A stretch of 64,000 bases of DNA. Origin: Arthrobacter oryzae. GTDB taxonomy: Bacteria > Actinomycetota > Actinomycetes > Actinomycetales > Micrococcaceae. A program made the translations under genes and the position numbers. Shown piece after piece: positions 25,149-33,778 of this stretch (position 1 is the first letter of the stretch; each line of letters begins with the position of its first letter). A model generated the notes under the pieces. It saw only the letters and a list, made by a program, of their open reading frames with translations, ran no database searches and was not told the DNA's origin. The stretch is from the NCBI RefSeq assembly GCF_003634095.1, contig NZ_RBIR01000007.1, forward strand, positions 62,001-126,000. Reading direction: 5' to 3'.

Positions 25149-25703
25149 TCATTCCGTGTCATGCCCGGGACGGCCGGCGCGTGGCGCGTCCGGCCCGAGG
25201 TGCTGGAGCAGCGCGTCGAGGATCGGGAGCTGGCCCTTCACCAGCCGGGCGCGGGCTTCTGCCTCGGTGGACCATTCGGCGTGGTCGATCTCGGGGAAGC
25301 TGCGGATGGTGCCCGAGCCCTTTGGCCACTCCAGGGCGAAAGTGTTGCTCACAATGTGTTCGGGGTGGAAGTCCGCGTGGGCCGTGAAGACCGTGATGAT
25401 CTTCCCGGAAGGCTGACGGAAATTGCCGAGCAGGTGGTAATCGGCGGAGGGTGCCGGCGTGCCGATTTCCTCTGCGAACTCACGGTGCGCGGCTGCCAGC
25501 GGGTCCTCCCCGTCGGCGTATTCGCCCTTGGGGATGGACCAGGCATGGGCATCCTTGCTGGCCCAGAACGGTCCGCCCATGTGGGCTATCCAGACCTCCA
25601 GCCGCGGTGTGCTCTCCGGTGGAAGCGGGCCGCCCGGCCGGGACGCGGCGCCGCTGTCAGGGTGCACCCGATACAGCAGAATGCCGGCGCTCCGAACGAT
25701 CAT
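25149..25703 (-). CDS. Nudix hydrolase
   Basis: 184 residues. The Nudix box is complete: GEYADGEDPLAAAHREFAEEIGT, seen around residues 62-84 (key residues G, E, REFAEE, G). Other visible parts are SAGILLYRV at the N terminus and AWSIPKGEY. Members hydrolyse nucleoside diphosphates linked to another moiety; the substrate is not predictable. I use ATG 25703, where the conserved domain begins; the longer open frame is Pro/Gly-rich and unconvincing. It lies 75 nt upstream of the phosphatase on the same strand. Confidence 0.9.
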   Translation of the reverse strand: MIVRSAGILLYRVHPDSGAASRPGGPLPPESTPRLEVWIAHMGGPFWASKDAHAWSIPKGEYADGEDPLAAAHREFAEEIGTPAPSADYHLLGNFRQPSGKIITVFTAHADFHPEHIVSNTFALEWPKGSGTIRSFPEIDHAEWSTEAEARARLVKGQLPILDALLQHLGPDAPRAGRPGHDTE

Positions 25704-25893
25704 GGCTCCTCTGTTCCTACGCTTTCTCACTCGGAATCGTGCAGGCGCGGGGCCGGCGGTTGCCTTCATCCCAGGGCCCAAGGCGGCCCGAGGACGGGCC
25801 GAAGAACCGGGCCCGCCCGGGGGTGGCGCACCCGGCGGAAGGGAGAGAGAATCCAAATATCAGGCTCACACTGACCAGAAGGAGTGATCGGCC

Positions 25894-27750
25894 ATGATCA
25901 CTGCGGCGCACGCGCGCCCGGTGGTTAGCCGGGACGGGTACCTGCCCATCGAGGACCACGGCCTTATCGGCGACGGCTCCACATGCGCCCTAGTGGGGCG
26001 TGACGGAGGGATTACCTGGCTTTGTCTTCCCGAGTTTGACAGCCCTCCCTTTTTCGCCGGGATTCTTGACGCTGAGTACGGTGGCCGCTTTGACATCGCG
26101 CCGATCCATACTCTGTCCTCTTTCCAGCGCTATGTCGAGGATTCCTGCGTGCTGGTGACTTCCCTCGTATCGGACCGGGGCGTGCTCCAGGTGACGGATG
26201 CCCTGACGCTGCGCTCGGGGGCCGACCTGTCGGAGCCGGTGCCCGCAGGCCGGTCCGAGCTGCTCCGACACGCGCGGGCGGTGGGCGGAGACATCCCGCT
26301 GCGCATCAGCCTGACACCGAAGGCCGGAGTGACTTTTGACGCCCTGGCCACCGGGTGGAGGTTCGACTGGCAGCAGGATGGAAAGCAGGAGGTCTATCTC
26401 TGGTCCTCCGTTGAACTCCGGCCCGAGGGGCCCGGACTGGCCGCGACGCTCACCCTTCGCGCGGGCGAGACACTGACCATGGTCCTGCATTGGTCGGGAC
26501 GGTTCCGGCTCCGTCAGCACCCCGAAAGCAAGAAGCTCCTGGACCAGACGGTTTACGCGTGGCGCCGGTGGGCGACGGGCCTGGACTGCGAGGGATCCCA
26601 AGCGGAGCTGATGAAACGTTCCGCCTTCACGCTGAAGCTGCTCGATCATGCGGAGACGGGCGCCATCCTGGCGGCCGCGACCTCGTCCCTGCCTGAATGG
26701 CCCGGCACGCCGCGAAACTGGGATTACCGCTACACGTGGGTGCGCGACGCTTCCTTCTCCAACTACGTTTTCAGGCGCATCGGCGATCCCAGTGATGCGG
26801 ACGTGTTCCTCGCCTGGGTCCTGACAAATGTTGAACGCGATGGCAGGCCGCAGGTCATGTATGCCCTGGACGGGTCGCAGCCGCCCGAAGAATGGCAGGA
26901 TCCCCAACTGAGGGGCTACCGCGGCTCGGCACCTGTCCGCTGGGGCAACTTGGCCAGCCACCAGCTCCAGCACGATGTATACGGCGAAATAATCGACATC
27001 GCCTATCAGTGGTCGACCAGCGGCAGGCGGGTGGACAAACAGCTTTGGGCGGCGCTGACACCCATCGTGGAGATGGCGATCAGGAGATGGCGCGTCCCCG
27101 ACTCCGGCCCCTGGGAAATCCGCACACCGGGCCGAACTTTCACATACTCGGCGGCGCTTTGCTACGTCGCCATTGACCGCGCCATCCGGATCGCCCGCAA
27201 AGACGGGCTTCCGTACCCTAAGCGCCGCTGGGAAACCACGGCCAGGGAGATCCGGCACGCCGCGTTGACCCAGTCCTGGGACGCCGAGAGGCGTACCTTG
27301 ACGGAGCATCTGGGCGGCAGCGGAGGCCTGGACGCCTCCTTGCTCACGCTTCCCATCCGAAACGTGATCGATTTTGAGGACCCGCGAATGGTGGCCACCA
27401 CCAGGGCAATTGCCGCCGGGCTCGACGCCGGGAACGGGCTGTTGTTCCGCTACTTGCCGCAGGTTTCCCCGGACGGGCTCCCCGGCGGCGAGGGCGCGTT
27501 TCTGCTCTGCAGTTTCTGGCTAGTGGACAACCTGGCGGGACAGGGGAGGGTGGAGGAGGCCCATGAACTCTACGAGTCCCTGTGTAGCCGTGCCAACCCG
27601 CTGGGACTCCTGCCGGAGCAGATCCATCCCGATACCGGGGAATTCCTCGGGAATTTCCCGCAGGCGTTCAGCCACGTGGGCGTGCTGGCCAGCGGGCTGC
27701 GGCTCCTAAAGGCGCAGCGCAGGGACGCCAGGGATGACTTCCCGTCCTGA
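25894..27750 (+). CDS. Glycoside hydrolase family 15 protein (glucoamylase/trehalase-like)
   Basis: 618 residues with the actinobacterial GH15 layout. An N-terminal beta-sandwich domain (residues 1-240, starting LPIEDHGLIGDG) is followed by an (alpha/alpha)6 barrel. Catalytic-region blocks are WDYRYTWVRDASF and GEGAFLLCSFWLVDNLA, which carries the expected acid/base Glu. Relatives include trehalases and glucan hydrolases acting in the cytoplasm; there is no signal peptide here. AAGGAG at 25879-25884 precedes ATG 25894. It stands alone, so the substrate (trehalose or alpha-glucan) cannot be decided. Confidence 0.9.
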   Translation: MITAAHARPVVSRDGYLPIEDHGLIGDGSTCALVGRDGGITWLCLPEFDSPPFFAGILDAEYGGRFDIAPIHTLSSFQRYVEDSCVLVTSLVSDRGVLQVTDALTLRSGADLSEPVPAGRSELLRHARAVGGDIPLRISLTPKAGVTFDALATGWRFDWQQDGKQEVYLWSSVELRPEGPGLAATLTLRAGETLTMVLHWSGRFRLRQHPESKKLLDQTVYAWRRWATGLDCEGSQAELMKRSAFTLKLLDHAETGAILAAATSSLPEWPGTPRNWDYRYTWVRDASFSNYVFRRIGDPSDADVFLAWVLTNVERDGRPQVMYALDGSQPPEEWQDPQLRGYRGSAPVRWGNLASHQLQHDVYGEIIDIAYQWSTSGRRVDKQLWAALTPIVEMAIRRWRVPDSGPWEIRTPGRTFTYSAALCYVAIDRAIRIARKDGLPYPKRRWETTAREIRHAALTQSWDAERRTLTEHLGGSGGLDASLLTLPIRNVIDFEDPRMVATTRAIAAGLDAGNGLLFRYLPQVSPDGLPGGEGAFLLCSFWLVDNLAGQGRVEEAHELYESLCSRANPLGLLPEQIHPDTGEFLGNFPQAFSHVGVLASGLRLLKAQRRDARDDFPS

Positions 27751-27785
27751 AAGGGGCAGCTAACCCGCGTCCGCGGCTGCGGCGC

Positions 27786-28409
27786 CTAGTGGATCGCGGC
27801 CAGGAGGACGCCGACGCCGACGAAGAGGCCGCCGAAGGTGCGGTTCAGGACTTTTTGTCCCCGGGCGTCATGGGTGAAGCGCTGGAAGGATCTGGCCGCC
27901 GCCGCGAAAAAGAACCACATCACCGCGACGTCGATCACGATCACGGTGGCGGCCAGGACCGCGTACTGCGGCAGCAGCGGCTGCTCCGGCCGGATGAACT
28001 GGGGCATGAAGGCCAGGAAGAAGACCACGGCCTTGGGGTTGAGCAGATTGACCCAGAGGCCGCGGCGGAACATGGAGAACGCCGGCTCGTCGCGCAGGGC
28101 GGCGGCCTTCTCCTGATCCAGGTCCGGTTTGTGCAGGAACTGCCGGATGCCCAGATAGACCAGGTAGGCGGCCCCGGCATAGCGGATCACATTGAAAGCG
28201 ACCGGCGAGCTCGCCACTAGCACCCCGACGCCGAGGGCCACGATCAGGATGTGCACCACGAGGGCTGCCTGCTGGCCCAGGATGCCCCAGATGGACCGGC
28301 GGAACCCGGAGTTCAAGGAGTTGCTCATGGTGTTGATGGCGCCCGCGCCGGGAGTGAAGCTGATCAGGACGCCGGCGCCGGCCAGGGCCAGCCAAAGGGA
28401 GGGTTGCAC
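27786..28409 (-). CDS. LysE/RhtB family amino-acid exporter
   Basis: 207-residue membrane protein with six predicted helices. The family signature is near the N terminus (LISFTPGAGAINTMSNSLNSG) with the usual GxxxxxGxxxG region after it (GILGQQAALVVHILIVALGVG). These transporters export amino acids or homoserine lactone-like compounds; the substrate is unknown. It starts at GTG 28409. No adjacent regulator of the LysG type is present. Confidence 0.9.
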   Translation of the reverse strand: MQPSLWLALAGAGVLISFTPGAGAINTMSNSLNSGFRRSIWGILGQQAALVVHILIVALGVGVLVASSPVAFNVIRYAGAAYLVYLGIRQFLHKPDLDQEKAAALRDEPAFSMFRRGLWVNLLNPKAVVFFLAFMPQFIRPEQPLLPQYAVLAATVIVIDVAVMWFFFAAAARSFQRFTHDARGQKVLNRTFGGLFVGVGVLLAAIH

Positions 28410-28500
28410 CAGCCAAGTTTACGGTCCCGGACGGGGTGTGCCCGATCGGATGACGGTCCGGCGGCGTTCATGCGCCGCGTTCATCCGCCGGGGCCGGGAT

Positions 28501-29052
28501 TCAGTCGCCGCGGAGGCCGTAGCTGAGAATCATGTTCCCCTTGCTGGTCTGTTGGGATTCCTGCAGCACCAGCCGGGTGAGGGGATCGCCGTCGTTGAAG
28601 AGCCGCCGGCCGCTGCCGGCGATCACCGGATGGACGATCAGCATCAGGGAGTCGAGCAGGCCGGCGAAGAGCAACTGGCGGACCAGGGAGATGCTGCTGA
28701 AGACCCCTATTTCGCCGCCGTCGCCGTTCTTCAGGGCCGCCACGAATTCCTCCAGCGGGCCCTCGATCAGGCGCGAATTCTGCCACTTGAGATCCCCGGC
28801 CAGCGTCCGGGATGCAACGTATTTCGGCAGCGGGTTGATGAAGCCGGCGAAGTCGTTGTCCGTTTCGGCGTTCGGCCAGTAGTCGGCCCACTGCTGGTAG
28901 CCGACGCGGCCCAGAAGCCCGGTGTCGATCCGGCCCATCATCTCGCCCATCCCGGCGCCAAGTTCCGCGTCGAAACTGTCGAACTGCCACAGGAACGGGT
29001 CTTCAACCACGCCGTCCACGGAGCAGAACAGGCCGGCCGTCACTTTGCGCAT
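28501..29052 (-). CDS. RibD C-terminal / dihydrofolate-reductase-fold protein
   Basis: 183-residue protein of the RibD_C family, a DHFR-fold NADPH reductase domain. Visible markers are the start VTAGLFCSVDGVVEDP, GRVGYQQWADYWP, and the C-terminal LMLIVHPVIAGSGRRLF. Stand-alone members are common in actinobacteria, usually without a known substrate. ATG 29052 has an AGGAGA site. It lies downstream of the secreted-protein gene on the same strand, but two terminator-like hairpins separate them. Confidence 0.87.
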   Translation of the reverse strand: MRKVTAGLFCSVDGVVEDPFLWQFDSFDAELGAGMGEMMGRIDTGLLGRVGYQQWADYWPNAETDNDFAGFINPLPKYVASRTLAGDLKWQNSRLIEGPLEEFVAALKNGDGGEIGVFSSISLVRQLLFAGLLDSLMLIVHPVIAGSGRRLFNDGDPLTRLVLQESQQTSKGNMILSYGLRGD

Positions 29053-29142
29053 GGATTTCTCCTTTACTTACGGGTTCTTTTCGAGCACCCTACCGGCAGA
29101 TCGGGAAGCAGGGAATGGCTCAGAGAAACTCGGTCGCGGCAA

Positions 29143-29173
29143 CCCTGGACGGCGGCTGTGCCGCCGTCCAGGG
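29143..29173 (-). terminator. 14-bp perfect hairpin
   Basis: CCCTGGACGGCGGC (29143-29156) pairs exactly with GCCGCCGTCCAGGG (29160-29173) around a 3-nt loop. It is the second of two hairpins downstream of the secreted-protein gene read on the minus strand. No long T-run follows. Confidence 0.6.
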
Positions 29174-29195
29174 CAGGGCTTGCGGCCGGAGCGGT

Positions 29196-29220
29196 GACGG
29201 GACGGCCGGACCGTCCCGTC
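29196..29220 (-). terminator. 10-bp perfect hairpin after the secreted-protein gene
   Basis: GACGGGACGG (29196-29205) pairs exactly with CCGTCCCGTC (29211-29220) with a 5-nt loop. It lies 30 nt beyond the stop codon of the minus-strand gene at 29250-29741. Confidence 0.6.
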
Positions 29221-29249
29221 AGGAGGGTCGGCCCGGGCGGTGCCCGGAG

Positions 29250-29741
29250 TCAGCCGTTGGAGGTGGCGCCGCCGGCGGCGTCGTCCGCATCCCCGTCGTT
29301 CAGGCCGCCATGGCCGCCGCCGGGACCGGCCTGGGTCCCGGTCACTTTGAAGTTCGCATCCAGCAGGACGGTGGCACGGGTGCCGTCCGCCTTGGTGATG
29401 TGCGCTTCGTAGGTGGCGCCGTCGGCGTCGGTCTCCATCCGCTCGATCGTCGCGGCCGGCTGGGCGGCCTTCACTGCCGCCTCGACCTTCGTGGCGGTGT
29501 CGCCGGTGAGGACCACCTCCGTCTTGCCGTTGGCCTGGTGCGGTCCGCCCTGGCCGCCGCCGGGTGCTCCATACCCGTTCCCGTACCCGTCCGGCGCCGC
29601 CGTGCCCGACGAAGAGGTGCCCGACGAAGAGGTGCCGGTGCCGTCGGCGGCCATTGCAGGGATGGCCGACGCGCCGATCGCGCCGCCGCCGATCACCGCG
29701 GCGAGCATGATGCCGGCCGTGGTCTTGTTAATCTGTGCCAT
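29250..29741 (-). CDS. Small secreted protein with PepSY-like domain
   Basis: 163 residues. A signal peptide is visible (about residues 1-31: charged start, then a hydrophobic run ending AIPAMAAD). It is followed by a Ser/Thr/Gly linker and a domain of about 75 residues resembling PepSY (GDTATKVEAAVKAAQPAATI, then YEAHITKADGTRATVLLD). The tail is Gly/Asp-rich. The function is unknown; PepSY proteins are often inhibitors or modulators outside the membrane. ATG 29741 has an AAGGAG site; the longer open frame upstream lacks one. Confidence 0.83.
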   Translation of the reverse strand: MAQINKTTAGIMLAAVIGGGAIGASAIPAMAADGTGTSSSGTSSSGTAAPDGYGNGYGAPGGGQGGPHQANGKTEVVLTGDTATKVEAAVKAAQPAATIERMETDADGATYEAHITKADGTRATVLLDANFKVTGTQAGPGGGHGGLNDGDADDAAGGATSNG

Positions 29742-29866
29742 GGTGAAACTCCTTTGCTGGGGCCCGGGAAACCGGGCCGGCCGAGGACTCGGCCTGCCCC
29801 CAGCCTCCGGCGTGGAGTTATGGCAGCCCTTTCGTGGGGCTGTGCCGGTGCTGTGACACAGCCCGC

Positions 29867-30682
29867 CTAAGCCCGGGCGATCACCTCGCCGTTGGGAATC
29901 AGGAACCAGCCGTCGTCGGTGGAGCCCCACCGGTGCCAGCCGGCGGAAATCCGGGCCAGGTCCGCCTCGGTGGCCAGGCCGTATTCGAGGGCCTGGTCGG
30001 CAAACGATGAATGCAGCACCCGCTCGCCCCACACCCGGGCCTGCCATCGCCGCTGCTGCCCGGTCGCATAGAGCCAGTTGCTGCTCGACGGCGCCACGTC
30101 CGTGAACCCGGCGGCCTGCGCCCAGGACACGAGTCGGCGGCCGGCGTCGGGCTCAGCGCCGTTCCGGCGGGCGATCCGCTGGTACAGCTCCATCCAGTCG
30201 TCGAGCTCGGGGATGGCCGGATACCAGCTCATCCCGTGGAAATCGGCGTCGCGCACCGCCACGATTCCGCCGGCCTTGGCTGCCCGGCGCATCTCCCGCA
30301 GGGCCGCGACGGGATCCGTGAGGTGCTGAAGGACCTGATGGGCGTGGACGACGTCGAACGACTCGTCCGGGAAGCCGAGATCGTAAACGTTGCCGGTGGC
30401 AAAATCGACGTTGTCCACACCTCGCTCGGCGGCGAGGGCTGCGGCCTGGGCGACGATGTCGGGGGAGCGGTCCAGGCCGGTGACCCTGCCGGGGGCCACC
30501 AGTTCCGCAAAGTCGCAGGTTATGCTGCCGGGCCCGCAGCCGACGTCGAGCACGGACACCCCGGGCGTGAGATGCGGGAGAACGAACGCTGCCGAGTTCT
30601 CCGCCGTGCGGGAAGCGTGGGCGCGGACCACCGACTCGTGGTGGCCGTGCGTGTACACATCGTCAGGCTGCTGGGCACTCAT
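29867..30682 (-). CDS. SAM-dependent methyltransferase (class I)
   Basis: 271 residues. Motif I is SVLDVGCGPGSITCDFAEL (about residues 42-60), followed by the acidic end of strand 2 in VTGLDRSP. The region FDVVHAHQVLQHLTDPVAALREM is typical of the UbiE/Methyltransf_11 group. Small-molecule methyltransferase; substrate unknown. The Trp-rich C-terminal third (YPAIPELDDWMELYQRIA) is shared by a common actinobacterial subgroup. Monocistronic. Confidence 0.9.
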   Translation of the reverse strand: MSAQQPDDVYTHGHHESVVRAHASRTAENSAAFVLPHLTPGVSVLDVGCGPGSITCDFAELVAPGRVTGLDRSPDIVAQAAALAAERGVDNVDFATGNVYDLGFPDESFDVVHAHQVLQHLTDPVAALREMRRAAKAGGIVAVRDADFHGMSWYPAIPELDDWMELYQRIARRNGAEPDAGRRLVSWAQAAGFTDVAPSSSNWLYATGQQRRWQARVWGERVLHSSFADQALEYGLATEADLARISAGWHRWGSTDDGWFLIPNGEVIARA

Positions 30683-30734
30683 ATTCGAACGCTACCCTCC
30701 CGCGATTAAAACGGGCAGACCCGCCCGACGCGGC

Positions 30735-31247
30735 TCAACCGGCGCCGGGCTCCGGAGCGGGCCCGCGGGCCGCTTCCTCTCCGGCCCGGACGGTCGCTTC
30801 GATCATGGAGTTCATGAACCGGGTGACGATTTCCAGCTCCTCCGGCGTGAAGTCCGCTATCGCTGCGCCCATGTGACGGGCCAGCGGGAGGAACATCGCG
30901 CCGCCGTCCCGGTAGGCCTTGGGCGTCATGAGCAGCTGCACTTGGCGACGGTCCGCGCCCGCGCGCTCGCGGAGCACGTGGCCGGAACTGTGGAGCCGGT
31001 CAATCAGCGCGGTGGTGGCGGGGGAGCTGAGATTCAGCTCTTTCCGAAGGATTCCCGGCGTGACGATCTGGTTCCGTGCCGCGTGCCGCATGATGACGGC
31101 GAGGGCGTTGAGGTCCGTGCGGTGCATGTCATTGCGTCCGCCGGCTGAGTCCACATAACGGTTGGCTTCCAGGGTGAATTCCTGCAGTAGCCGGACGAGG
31201 GGCGGCGGGCCGGCCTCTGGGGGCGGGCCCGGGACTTCGGATGACAC
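30735..31247 (-). CDS. MarR family transcriptional regulator
   Basis: 170 residues with a winged helix in the middle: TDLNALAVIMRHAARNQIVTPG, LNLSSPATTALIDRLHSSGHV and RERAGADRRQVQLLMTPKA, the usual MarR wing. GTG 31247 follows AAGGAGG with 6-nt spacing and gives a better start than the longer open frame. It is divergent from the MMPL exporter at 31495. The 29-bp palindrome in the shared promoter region (31416-31444) is a likely binding site, so it probably represses the exporter in the absence of a ligand. Confidence 0.9.
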   Translation of the reverse strand: MSSEVPGPPPEAGPPPLVRLLQEFTLEANRYVDSAGGRNDMHRTDLNALAVIMRHAARNQIVTPGILRKELNLSSPATTALIDRLHSSGHVLRERAGADRRQVQLLMTPKAYRDGGAMFLPLARHMGAAIADFTPEELEIVTRFMNSMIEATVRAGEEAARGPAPEPGAG

Positions 31248-31415
31248 GGCGGACCTCCTTCGTCCTTGATCCGGCCGCGGCGTCTGACCGCGGCCCTTGA
31301 GCGTCGACGGCGCCCACGGGAGTCTACTGCGTTTACCGCTCAAACCCGACGGCGGCCGCACTCCCCATTCTCCTCCGCCGAATCAGGCGATTAAATCAGG
31401 TGCCAAAGCCCAATT

Positions 31416-31444
31416 TAGACTATCTCCATGATGGAGATAGTCTA
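31416..31444. promoter_or_regulatory. 29-bp perfect palindrome, likely MarR operator
   Basis: TAGACTATCTCCAT at 31416-31429 is the exact complement of ATGGAGATAGTCTA at 31431-31444, with one central base. It lies 50 nt before the MMPL start and about 170 nt from the divergent MarR start. Length and near-zero spacer fit a MarR dimer operator overlapping the exporter promoter. Confidence 0.8.
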
Positions 31445-31494
31445 CTATGGAGTTTATGCCCGGCCTCGCCCCGAAGCCCACCTTGGGAGGACAC

Positions 31495-33753
31495 ATGAAA
31501 ACGACGTCGCCTACAACCACGCGCGTCCCGTTCTGGCTGCGGTGGCTGATTCCCGCAGTGCTCGTCGTGGCCTGGCTGGCGATCGCCGGCATTGGTGGTC
31601 CGACGTTCGGCCGCCTGAGTGAGGTGTCATCAAACGATCAGGCCTCCTTCCTTCCCGCCGGGGCTGAGGCCACCGAGGCCCAGGACTGGCAGGCCAAGTT
31701 CCGGGACTCCAAGGAGATCCCCGCGGTGATCGTGGTGGAATCCGATGCGGCTTTCACCCCGGCTGAGCTCGGGGAAGCCGCCGCGCTTAAGGGCAAGCTG
31801 GAGGCCCTGCAGGTCGGCAGCACGGTGATCGGCCCCATCCCCTCCGCGGACGCCAAGGCGGTGCAGTTCGTGGTGCCCATCGCTTCCTCGGGCGAAGTGA
31901 AGACGGCGGTCAAGGAACTGCGCACCGAGGTTCAGGCCTCCGCGCCAGCGGGAATGAAGACCTTCGTCACCGGGCCGGCCGGGCTCGCGGCGGATCTTGC
32001 CAGCGCCTTTGCCGGAATCGACGGCATCCTGCTGCTCGTGGCCCTCGGCGCCGTGTTCCTGATCCTGCTGATCGTCTACCGCTCCCTGCTGCTGCCTGTC
32101 ATGGTGCTGCTCACCTCCGTCTTTGCGCTGTGCGCCGCGATCCTGCTGGTGTTCGGCATGGCCAAGGCCGGCTGGATCCAGCTGAACGGCCAAAGCCAGG
32201 GCATCCTGTCCATCCTCGTGATCGGTGCAGCCACTGACTATGCCTTGCTGTACGTGGCCCGGTTCCGCGAGGCCCTGACCCACACCACCAACCGCACGGC
32301 CGCAGCGATCGCCGCGTGGAAAGCGGCCTGGGAGCCGATCCTGGCCTCCGGCGCCACGGTGATCATCGCGCTGCTCTGCCTGCTGTTCTCCGATCTCAAC
32401 TCCAACAAGGCGCTCGGGCCGGTGGCCGCCGCGGGCATCCTCTGTGCGCTCTTTGCGGCCTTGACCCTGCTGCCGGCCCTCATGGCGCTCTTTGGCAGGG
32501 CAGCGTTCTGGCCGTTCCGGCCGAAACTGCTCCCGGAAACCGAACGGGAGCCGGAACTGGTCACCGGCCTGGAGGGGCAGAAGGGGCTCTGGCGGGCCAC
32601 CGGTTCCCTCGTTTCCCGCCGGCCGCGCACGGTCTGGGTGGCCTCGGTCCTGCTCCTGCTCGTGGCGGCCACCGGCCTCCTGCAACTCAAAGCCAATGGC
32701 GTCGCCCAAACCGATGTCATCCTCACCGCCTCCAACGCCGTCGACGGGCAGAAGGCCCTGGGCCTGCACTTCGATGCCGGTTCGGGCAGTCCGGCGGTGA
32801 TCGTGGCCGACGAGTCAAAGGCCCAGGCAATCCTTGCGAAGACCAGGGCCAGCGACGGCGTCGGCGACGCCTACCTGCTGGCCGAAGGCGGCGTCCCCAT
32901 CATGACCGGCGCCGCGGCCAGCCCGGCCGTTCCCGGCGCACCTGCGGCTCCGGCCAGCCCGGCTGACCCGGCCGTGCGGGACGGGAAGGTCCTGATCAAC
33001 GCGACGCTGAACTATGCCGCGGACTCCAATGAAGCCGAAAACGTCGTGGTGTCCCTCCGCCAGGAACTGAAAACGGTGGACAGCAGCGTGCTGGTGGGCG
33101 GCGTGACGGCCACGGCCCTGGATACCAATACCACCGCCCAGCGCGACCTCGTCACCATCATCCCGGTGGTTCTGGGCGTCATCCTGGTGATCCTCATGTT
33201 GCTGCTGCGTTCGGTGCTGGCACCGGTGCTGCTGGTCGCCTCCGTGGTCCTGTCCTACGGCGCGGCGATGGGAGTCTCGGCCTTCGTGTTCAACAACGTC
33301 TTCGGCTTTCCGGGAGCGGACGCCACGGTTCCCCTCTTCGGGTTCGTCTTCCTGGTGGCACTGGGCGTCGACTACAACATCTTCCTCATGAGCCGGGTCC
33401 GGGAGGAGTCCCTCAAACACGGCACCCGGGCCGGCATACTGCGCGGGCTGGTCGTGACGGGCGGGGTCATCACCTCCGCGGGCGTGATCCTCGCAGCCAC
33501 CTTCGCGGCCCTGGGGGTCATCCCGATCATGTTCCTGGTGCAGCTCGCCTTCATCGTCGCGTTCGGCGTGCTGCTGGACACGGTGCTCGTCCGCTCGCTG
33601 CTGGTGCCCGCGCTGGCTTACGACATCGGCCCGCGGATCTGGTGGCCCGGCAAGCTCGGCCGCCCGGAGCGCGGCACTGCGGCCCGCCGAGGAGCCCCGC
33701 CCCTCCGGCCTGCGGACAACCCTGCCGGCAATGAGGAGGCGGGAGTCCGTTAG
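31495..33753 (+). CDS. MMPL/RND family exporter
   Basis: 752-residue membrane exporter with two repeats, each a helix, a large extracytoplasmic loop and five helices. The RND-type proton-relay Asp-Tyr motifs are in GAATDYALLYVARFRE and VALGVDYNIFLMSRVREE. The second loop contains an Ala/Pro-rich low-complexity stretch. MMPL proteins export lipids or hydrophobic drugs; the divergent MarR gene suggests an inducible efflux role. ATG 31495 with GGGAGG upstream is preferred to ATG 31447, which lies just after the palindrome. Confidence 0.92.
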   Translation: MKTTSPTTTRVPFWLRWLIPAVLVVAWLAIAGIGGPTFGRLSEVSSNDQASFLPAGAEATEAQDWQAKFRDSKEIPAVIVVESDAAFTPAELGEAAALKGKLEALQVGSTVIGPIPSADAKAVQFVVPIASSGEVKTAVKELRTEVQASAPAGMKTFVTGPAGLAADLASAFAGIDGILLLVALGAVFLILLIVYRSLLLPVMVLLTSVFALCAAILLVFGMAKAGWIQLNGQSQGILSILVIGAATDYALLYVARFREALTHTTNRTAAAIAAWKAAWEPILASGATVIIALLCLLFSDLNSNKALGPVAAAGILCALFAALTLLPALMALFGRAAFWPFRPKLLPETEREPELVTGLEGQKGLWRATGSLVSRRPRTVWVASVLLLLVAATGLLQLKANGVAQTDVILTASNAVDGQKALGLHFDAGSGSPAVIVADESKAQAILAKTRASDGVGDAYLLAEGGVPIMTGAAASPAVPGAPAAPASPADPAVRDGKVLINATLNYAADSNEAENVVVSLRQELKTVDSSVLVGGVTATALDTNTTAQRDLVTIIPVVLGVILVILMLLLRSVLAPVLLVASVVLSYGAAMGVSAFVFNNVFGFPGADATVPLFGFVFLVALGVDYNIFLMSRVREESLKHGTRAGILRGLVVTGGVITSAGVILAATFAALGVIPIMFLVQLAFIVAFGVLLDTVLVRSLLVPALAYDIGPRIWWPGKLGRPERGTAARRGAPPLRPADNPAGNEEAGVR

Positions 33754-33778
33754 GCGGACGCGAAAGCCGCAGCCGCCG

